From: Luteimonas gilva | GTDB taxonomy: Bacteria > Pseudomonadota > Gammaproteobacteria > Xanthomonadales > Xanthomonadaceae | NCBI RefSeq assembly: GCF_005239095.1 | Contig: NZ_SZUA01000002.1 | Location: 744,001 to 808,000, forward strand | DNA length: 64,000 nucleotides | Reading direction: 5' to 3' | Shown here: positions 58,612-64,000 of the stretch, one piece after another | Numbering within the stretch: the first letter of the stretch is position 1 | Layout: every line of letters begins with the position of its first letter | Position numbers and translations under genes: made by a program | The notes under the pieces: generated by a model | Seen by the model: the letters and a program-made list of their open reading frames with translations, nothing else | The model's database searches: none | What the model was told of the DNA's origin: nothing

Positions 58612-60287
58612 AGGGCCGACACGCCATGAATTCCCGTTTCGCGCGACTACTCGTCGCTTTCGTCCTTTTGCTCCCCGTGTTGGCCGCGCACGCAGAGATC
58701 CGCGCCTGGCTCGATCGCGAACGCGTGTCCCTGGGCGAAACCGCGACGCTCAATATCGAAACCGACGAAGCCGGCGCCGATGCGCCGGATTATTCGTCGC
58801 TGATGCGCGACTTCGACCTGAGCGGCAACACCAGCAGCCGCCAGTTCGAAATGATCAACGGCCAGGGCCGCACCCGCGTCCTGTTCGCGGTGGCGTTGCA
58901 ACCCAAACGCGAAGGTTTGTTGACGGTCCCGCCGCTGACGGTCGGCAAGCAGCGCACGCGGCCGTTGACGCTGACCGCGACGGCGGCATCGGTCGCGCCC
59001 GCGCGCGCCGGCGGCCCGGTGTTCATCGAAACCGAAGTCGACGACGACGAGCCCTACGTGCAGCAAGCGGTCGGCCTGGTGATGCGCTTGTACTACGCCG
59101 TGCCCTTGCTGTCCGGCCAGCTCGAACTCGACCCGCCCGAAGGCGCTTCGCTGCAACGCGTGGGCGAAGACCTGCAATACGCCCGCGAAATCCAAGGGCG
59201 CCGTTACAACGTGATCGAACGCCGCATGCTGCTGATCCCCGAACGCAGCGGCACCCTGACCGTGGCCGGCGCGCGCTTCAGCGGCCGCGGCGCCGGGGGC
59301 TTCTTCGACGACATGTTCGGCGACGGACAGCGCGAACTGCGCGCGAACGGCCCGCCGCGCATCCTGAAAGTGCAATCCGCGCCGGCCGATGCGCCGCAGC
59401 CGTGGCTGCCGCTGCGCAATCTGCAATTGCGCTACGTCGCCGCGCCGCAACAGGCGCGCGCCGGCGAAGCGGCGACGGTCATCGTCGAAGCGACCGCCGA
59501 CGGCGCCACCGCCGCGCAGATGCCGGAACTGCAACTGTCCGGCGGCGACGGCGCGCAAGTGTTCGCCGAACCGGCGCAGAGCGACGAGACCTTCGCCGAA
59601 GGCCGTCCGCAGGTGAAAGTCACCCGGCGCTTTTCGGTCGTGCCCGCGCGCGTGGGCGATCTGGCCCTGGCGCCGCTGCGGTTGGGCTGGTGGGATGTGC
59701 GCAGCGATAGCGCGCGCACCGCCGCCTTGCCGGCCTTGCAATTGAAGGTGGCGCCCGGCGCCGCCGGCAATGCGAACGCGCCCGCGCCGTCGGCGAACGT
59801 AGCGCCCACTGCGGCGCCGTCGCGCTGGGTGCGCATTCCCGGTGTGCAGGGCGGCGTCGGCGTATGGGCGGTGACTACGGTGGTGTTCGCGCTGTTGTGG
59901 CTGGTGACGCTGGCCTGGGGCTTGAATCGGCGCCATGTTGCGCATGCGCCGAACTCGGCGCCGGCGGGCGAACCGCAGCCTGGAGCGGGCACCGGTTCGC
60001 TATCGATGCTGAAGCGCGCCTTGGACGCCGGCGATCTGGGCGACATCACCGATGCCTTGCTCGCCTTGGCCAAACCGGCGGCGGCGGATCTCGAAAGCCT
60101 TCTGGAGCGTTTCGACGACGCGCGCCAGCGCGATGCCGTCGAGCAGCTTCGGCGCGCGCGCTGGGGCGGCGGCGATCCGGCCGCCGCACGCACGGCCCTG
60201 CGCGCCGCATTCGCCCATGGGCCGCGCTGGAAAGCCGCGCGCGACCCTTCGCTCGCGCCGCTTGCGCCCCTGTACCCGGAGGCCTGA
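58608..60287 (+). CDS. BatD-like protein
   Basis: A 559-residue exported protein. The signal peptide is ARLLVAFVLLLPVLAAHAE, followed by beta-rich domains (IRAWLDRERVSLGETATLNI) and, at about residue 425, one membrane helix (WAVTTVVFALLWLVTLAWG) and a helical cytoplasmic tail. This is the BatD organisation: a large periplasmic part and a short tail. ATG 58608 overlaps the BatB/C stop; a second ATG at 58626 would also leave a signal peptide. Confidence 0.9.
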   Translation: MKGRHAMNSRFARLLVAFVLLLPVLAAHAEIRAWLDRERVSLGETATLNIETDEAGADAPDYSSLMRDFDLSGNTSSRQFEMINGQGRTRVLFAVALQPKREGLLTVPPLTVGKQRTRPLTLTATAASVAPARAGGPVFIETEVDDDEPYVQQAVGLVMRLYYAVPLLSGQLELDPPEGASLQRVGEDLQYAREIQGRRYNVIERRMLLIPERSGTLTVAGARFSGRGAGGFFDDMFGDGQRELRANGPPRILKVQSAPADAPQPWLPLRNLQLRYVAAPQQARAGEAATVIVEATADGATAAQMPELQLSGGDGAQVFAEPAQSDETFAEGRPQVKVTRRFSVVPARVGDLALAPLRLGWWDVRSDSARTAALPALQLKVAPGAAGNANAPAPSANVAPTAAPSRWVRIPGVQGGVGVWAVTTVVFALLWLVTLAWGLNRRHVAHAPNSAPAGEPQPGAGTGSLSMLKRALDAGDLGDITDALLALAKPAAADLESLLERFDDARQRDAVEQLRRARWGGGDPAAARTALRAAFAHGPRWKAARDPSLAPLAPLYPEA

Positions 60288-60334
60288 CCGGCCAGTTTGC
60301 TAAGCTGCCCCGATTGTCTTCCGGGGAGCACCGC

Positions 60335-61675
60335 ATGACCGCATCCGCTCAAGTCGCCGGCCAGGGGCTGCCGTTGCACGTCAAAGTGCTGATTGGATTC
60401 GCCCTGGGCGCGCTGCTGGGGTTGTCGGCGCATTTCTGGATGCCGGACGCGCCGCTCACCGCGGGCCTGATCAAATACGTGGCGCAGCCGGCGGGCCAGC
60501 TGTTCCTGTCGCTGCTGTTCATGCTGGTGATCCCGCTGATGATGTCCGCGCTGATCCTGGGCGTGTCCGAGCTCGGCGACATCGCCAGCCTGGGCCGCCT
60601 GGGTTGGCGCACGCTGATCTATACCGCCGCGCTGACCGCGATGGCGGTCGCCATCGGCTTGATCATGGTCAATCTGATCAGGCCCGGCGATGGGCTCGAT
60701 CCGGCCATCGTGCAGCAGGCCATGGCCGCCAGCGCGCAGCGCGCGGGCGAGATCGCCGACGCCGGCAAGCATATGGACGCGCTGCAACTCCTGTTGGGCA
60801 TCGTGCCCAAGAACGTGGTCGCGGCCATGGTCGACGACAAGCAGAAGCTGGGCGTGATGTTCTTCGCGCTGATGGTCGGCATCGGCTTGGTGCTGACGCC
60901 CACCGCCGCCACCCAAGCGTTCAAGACCGCCGTGCAGGGCCTGTTCGAGATCTGCATGCGCCTGATCGGCATGATCATCAAGCTGGCGCCGTATGCGGTG
61001 GCGTGCCTGATGTTCGCGCTGTGCGCGCAGTTCGGCTGGGATCTGCTGAAGACCCTGGGCCTGTTCGCGCTGACCGTGATCGCGGCGATCGCCGTGCACA
61101 TGTTCGTGGTGCTGCCGCTGTGGGTGCGCTTCATGGGCGGCATGTCGCCGCTGCGCTTCTTCCGCGACAGCGAGGAAGCGCTGCTGACCGCGTTCGCGAC
61201 CGCTTCGTCCGCGGGCACGCTGCCGATCACGCTGCGCGTGGCCGAGGAGAACCTGAAGCTGCCCAAGAAGGTCTCGCGTTTCGTGTTGACCATCGGCGCG
61301 GCGGCCAACCATCACGGCACCGCCTTGTTCGAAGGCATCACCGTACTGTTCCTGGCGCAGGTATTCGGCATGCACCTGGGCATGGGCGAGCAGCTGATGG
61401 TGCTGGGCCTGTGCATTCTCGGCGGCATCGGCACCGCCGGCATTCCGGCCGGATCGCTGCCGGTCATCGCGATGATCTGCGGCGTGATCGGTCTGCCTGC
61501 GGAGGGCATCGGCATCATCCTGGGCGTCGACCGGTTCCTGGACATGTGCCGCACCTCGCTCAACGTCACCGGCGATCTGGCGACCGCGGTGGTGGTCTCG
61601 CGGCATAGCGGCGACATCGACGTGCCCCCGGCGCTGGCCGACGGCGCAGGCCACGGCCTGCCCGAGGAGCGATAA
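60335..61675 (+). CDS. dicarboxylate/amino acid:cation symporter
   Basis: A 446-residue DAACS family transporter with about eight membrane spans and two re-entrant loops. It has family signatures: VIPLMMSALILGV, the serine-rich loop TASSAGTLPITLR, NHHGTALFEGI (in place of the usual NMDGT), and NVTGDLATAVVV (last Asp/Asn pair that binds substrate). The differing NHHGT loop suggests an altered substrate or cation. It is alone between the Bat operon and tkt. Confidence 0.93.
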   Translation: MTASAQVAGQGLPLHVKVLIGFALGALLGLSAHFWMPDAPLTAGLIKYVAQPAGQLFLSLLFMLVIPLMMSALILGVSELGDIASLGRLGWRTLIYTAALTAMAVAIGLIMVNLIRPGDGLDPAIVQQAMAASAQRAGEIADAGKHMDALQLLLGIVPKNVVAAMVDDKQKLGVMFFALMVGIGLVLTPTAATQAFKTAVQGLFEICMRLIGMIIKLAPYAVACLMFALCAQFGWDLLKTLGLFALTVIAAIAVHMFVVLPLWVRFMGGMSPLRFFRDSEEALLTAFATASSAGTLPITLRVAEENLKLPKKVSRFVLTIGAAANHHGTALFEGITVLFLAQVFGMHLGMGEQLMVLGLCILGGIGTAGIPAGSLPVIAMICGVIGLPAEGIGIILGVDRFLDMCRTSLNVTGDLATAVVVSRHSGDIDVPPALADGAGHGLPEER

Positions 61676-61772
61676 CAGCGCGGGCGACGCGCCGCAAGGG
61701 CGACAGCGCCGCGTACGGATGGGACAATAGGCCGCCCGCGACCTTCCCGGGCGCCACGCCGATCCCGACCCC

Positions 61773-63764
61773 ATGACGACGCCCAGCCGCCGCGACCTCG
61801 CCAACGCCATCCGTTTCCTCGCCATCGACGCCGTCCAGGCCGCCAACTCCGGCCATCCCGGCATGCCGATGGGCATGGCCGACATCGCCGAGGTGCTGTG
61901 GAACGACTACCTCAGCCATAACCCGAACAATCCGAAGTGGTTCAACCGCGACCGCTTCGTGCTGTCCAACGGCCACGGTTCGATGCTGCAGTACGCGCTG
62001 CTGCACTTGTCCGGCTACGACTTGGCGATCGAAGAGATCAGGCGCTTCCGCCAACTGGAATCGAAGACGCCGGGCCACCCCGAGAACTTCATGACGCCGG
62101 GCGTGGAAACCACCACCGGCCCGCTCGGCCAGGGCTTCGCCAACGCGGTCGGTTTCGCGCTAGCGGAAAAAGTGCTGGCGCAACGCTTCAACCGCCCCGA
62201 ATTCGAAGTCGTCGACCACCGCACCTGGGTGTTCATGGGCGACGGCTGCCTGATGGAAGGCATCTCGCACGAAGCCGCGTCGCTGGCCGGCACCTGGGGC
62301 CTGGGCAAGCTGGTCGCGTTCTGGGACGACAACAAGATCTCCATCGACGGCAACACCGACGGCTGGTTCACCGACGACACGCCGATGCGTTTCGAAGCCT
62401 ACGGCTGGCAGGTGGTGCGCAACGTCAACGGCCACGATCCGGCCGAAATCAAGACCGCGATCGAAACCGCGATGGCCGAAACCGGCAAGCCGACTTTGAT
62501 CTGCTGCCGCACCACCATCGGCTTCGGTTCGCCGAACAAGGCCGGCAAGGAATCCGTGCACGGCGCCGCGTTGGGCAAGGAAGAAGTCGCCGCGACGCGC
62601 GAAGCGTTGGGTTGGCCGTATCCGGCGTTCGAAATTCCGCAGGAGATCCGCGACGGCTGGCGCGCCGGCAACGCAGGCCTGGTGCGCGAAGAACAGTGGA
62701 ACAAGCTGTACGACGCCTACGCCGCGCGCTACCCCGAACAGGCCGCCGAGCTGAGCCGCCGTTCGCACGCCGAATTGCCGGAAAGCTTCGCCGAAGCGGC
62801 GGATGCCTACATCGCGCGTTTGCAAAAGGACGGTCCGGTGGTCGCCTCGCGCAAGGCTTCGCAGATGGCGATCGAAGCCTTCGCGCCGCTGCTGCCGGAG
62901 CTGGTGGGCGGTTCGGCCGATCTGGCGCATTCCAACTTGACCTTGTGGAAAGGCAGCAAGTCGGTCGCAGGCGATTCGCCCGACGCCAACTACATCTATT
63001 TCGGCGTGCGCGAATTCGCGATGACGGCGATCAGCAACGGCCTGGCGCTGCACGGCGGCTTCATCCCGTACGACGCCACCTTCCTGGTGTTCAGCGACTA
63101 CGCGCGCAACGCGGTGCGGATGAGCGCGCTGATGGGCGCGCACGCGATCCACGTCTACACCCACGATTCGATCGGGTTGGGCGAAGACGGCCCGACCCAC
63201 CAGCCGATCGAGCACCTGGCCGCGCTGCGCTACATCCCGCACAACGATGTGTGGCGGCCCTGCGATGCGGTGGAATCGGCGATGTGCTGGAAGGCCGCCA
63301 TCGAGCGCAAGGACGGCCCCAGTTGCCTGGTGTTCTCGCGCCAGAACCTCGCCCACCAGATCCGCAACGACGCGCAGGTGGCGGCGATCGCGCGCGGCGG
63401 GTACGTGCTGCGCGACAGCATGGGCGCGCCGGACACGATCCTGATCGCCACCGGCTCGGAAGTCGGCCTGGCGATGCAGGCCGCGGACAAGTTGGGCCGC
63501 AACGTGCGCGTGGTGTCGATGCCCTCGACCGATGTGTTCGACCGCCAGGACGCGGCCTATCGCGAGTCGGTGCTGCCCAAGGCCTGCCGCAAGCGCGTCG
63601 CGATCGAAGCCGGCGTCACCGACTTCTGGCGCAAGTACGTGGGCCTGGACGGCGCCGTGGTCGGCATCGATAGCTTCGGCGCCAGCGCCCCCATCGAAGC
63701 GCTGATGCCGCATTTCGGCTTCACCGTCGAGAACGTGGTCGCGACGGTCAAGTCGCTGGGCTGA
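61773..63764 (+). CDS. tkt: transketolase
   Basis: Thiamine-pyrophosphate enzyme of the pentose phosphate pathway. The 663-residue length matches E. coli TktA (663). N-terminal [20 protein letters not shown] site [26 protein letters not shown]-like [19 protein letters not shown], and the pyrimidine domain [36 protein letters not shown]. It shares a pathway with rpiA at 9 kb. Confidence 0.97.
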   Translation: MTTPSRRDLANAIRFLAIDAVQAANSGHPGMPMGMADIAEVLWNDYLSHNPNNPKWFNRDRFVLSNGHGSMLQYALLHLSGYDLAIEEIRRFRQLESKTPGHPENFMTPGVETTTGPLGQGFANAVGFALAEKVLAQRFNRPEFEVVDHRTWVFMGDGCLMEGISHEAASLAGTWGLGKLVAFWDDNKISIDGNTDGWFTDDTPMRFEAYGWQVVRNVNGHDPAEIKTAIETAMAETGKPTLICCRTTIGFGSPNKAGKESVHGAALGKEEVAATREALGWPYPAFEIPQEIRDGWRAGNAGLVREEQWNKLYDAYAARYPEQAAELSRRSHAELPESFAEAADAYIARLQKDGPVVASRKASQMAIEAFAPLLPELVGGSADLAHSNLTLWKGSKSVAGDSPDANYIYFGVREFAMTAISNGLALHGGFIPYDATFLVFSDYARNAVRMSALMGAHAIHVYTHDSIGLGEDGPTHQPIEHLAALRYIPHNDVWRPCDAVESAMCWKAAIERKDGPSCLVFSRQNLAHQIRNDAQVAAIARGGYVLRDSMGAPDTILIATGSEVGLAMQAADKLGRNVRVVSMPSTDVFDRQDAAYRESVLPKACRKRVAIEAGVTDFWRKYVGLDGAVVGIDSFGASAPIEALMPHFGFTVENVVATVKSLG

Positions 63765-63784
63765 TCGAAGTTCTTGTTGGTCTC

Positions 63785-63854
63785 TGTCGGGGCTGAAGCC
63801 CCTCCCACAAGAGCCGTGAATCGCCGTTTTGTGGGAGGGGCGTGAGCCCCGACA
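63785..63854. repeat. TGTGGGAG-type REP pair upstream of the RAYT gene
   Basis: TGTCGGGGCTGAAGCCCCTC... (63785-63811) and TTTTGTGGGAGGGGCGTGAGC... (63827-63854). Here the arms are arranged tail-to-tail, in the opposite order to the other copies. It is 66 bases before the transposase start. Confidence 0.9.
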
Positions 63855-63919
63855 AGTCCTACCCGACATTGGCTAACTGTCCGACAGCGTCCAACTGAAT
63901 GACTGGCTAGTTTCGGTGC

Positions 63920-64000
63920 ATGGATATTCCTGCATCGAAACCGGGTTATCGCGCTCTCCGCCGCGGCCGTTGGTCGGAACCGGGTCGGATCTATCTGATG
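63920..64000 (+). CDS. REP-associated tyrosine transposase (RAYT), partial (cut by window edge)
   Basis: The first 27 codons read MDIPASKPGYRALRRGRWSE followed by PGRIYLM and run to the window edge. The pattern ALRRGRWSEPGRIYL resembles the N-terminus of IS200-like REP-associated transposases (Y1 HUH family), in which (R)G(R/Y)xxxPG-x-Y(L/F) precedes the first histidine motif. The next expected motif, HUH, would be beyond the end. The REP pair just upstream supports it. Because only 27 residues are visible, this is a good guess, not a proof. Confidence 0.68.
   Translation, partial: MDIPASKPGYRALRRGRWSEPGRIYLM

Overview
The window is a GC-rich, almost fully coding stretch of bacterial chromosome. 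Protein families, gene order and dispersed repeats all point to the Xanthomonadaceae/Lysobacteraceae (Lysobacter-like) in the gammaproteobacteria. Supporting blocks are gmk-rpoZ-spoT-ridA...recG, zapA-6S RNA-ygfA opposite ygfB-pepP, mrcA divergent from pilMNOPQ, the rph-rdgB-hemW cluster, and many GTAG-type and TGTGGGAG-type palindromic repeats. No rRNA, tRNA, prophage or CRISPR array was seen.

Layout. 1-2.3 kb (-): thiE-hemL-HAD phosphatase, joined by ATGA overlaps. 2.3-4.9 kb (+): rubredoxin, GNAT, an ArsR/SRPBCC/membrane-protein operon with a clear operator palindrome, and a VOC protein. 5-11.7 kb (-): AlkD-like glycosylase, SirB1-like protein, DUF192 lipoprotein, Y-family polymerase, rpiA, EVE protein, 5-FTHF cyclo-ligase, 6S RNA, zapA and a ZapB-like protein. 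11.7-16.1 kb: a PAS-GGDEF-EAL protein (-), then ygfB and pepP (+). 16.2-28.2 kb (-): ankyrin protein, two VOC proteins, a secreted protein, a LytS/LytTR two-component pair, pepQ, PilZ, DUF1631, CPXCG protein, hemW, rdgB, VOC and rph. 28.3-33.2 kb (+): yicC, gmk, rpoZ, spoT, ridA.

33.2-39.4 kb is the most unusual part. An AraC-type regulator (-) is divergent from a beta-helix lipoprotein, a diheme c-type cytochrome lipoprotein and a TonB-dependent receptor (+). The block separates ridA from recG, two genes that I expect to be near neighbours in relatives. The beta-helix and cytochrome proteins look like a recurring two-gene pair whose function is, as far as I know, undescribed. Here the pair has its own receptor and regulator.

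39.5-44.8 kb (+): recG, an excalibur protein, nucleoside hydrolase, type B L31 and gltA. 44.9-48.2 kb (-): an unrecognised protein and PBP1A. 48.5-53.4 kb (+): pilMNOPQ. 53.5-60.3 kb (+): a MoxR-DUF58-DUF4381-BatA-BatB/C-BatD operon. 60.3-63.8 kb (+): a dicarboxylate/cation symporter and transketolase. The window ends in the first 27 codons of a probable REP-associated tyrosine transposase (RAYT), preceded by one of the TGTGGGAG repeat pairs. This gives a candidate source for at least one of the repeat families scattered through the window.

Repeats are a theme. There are at least seven paired TGTGGGAG-type elements and several GTAG-headed subfamilies. In three genes (ankyrin protein, gmk, spoT) the TAG stop codon is the TAG of a GTAG repeat.
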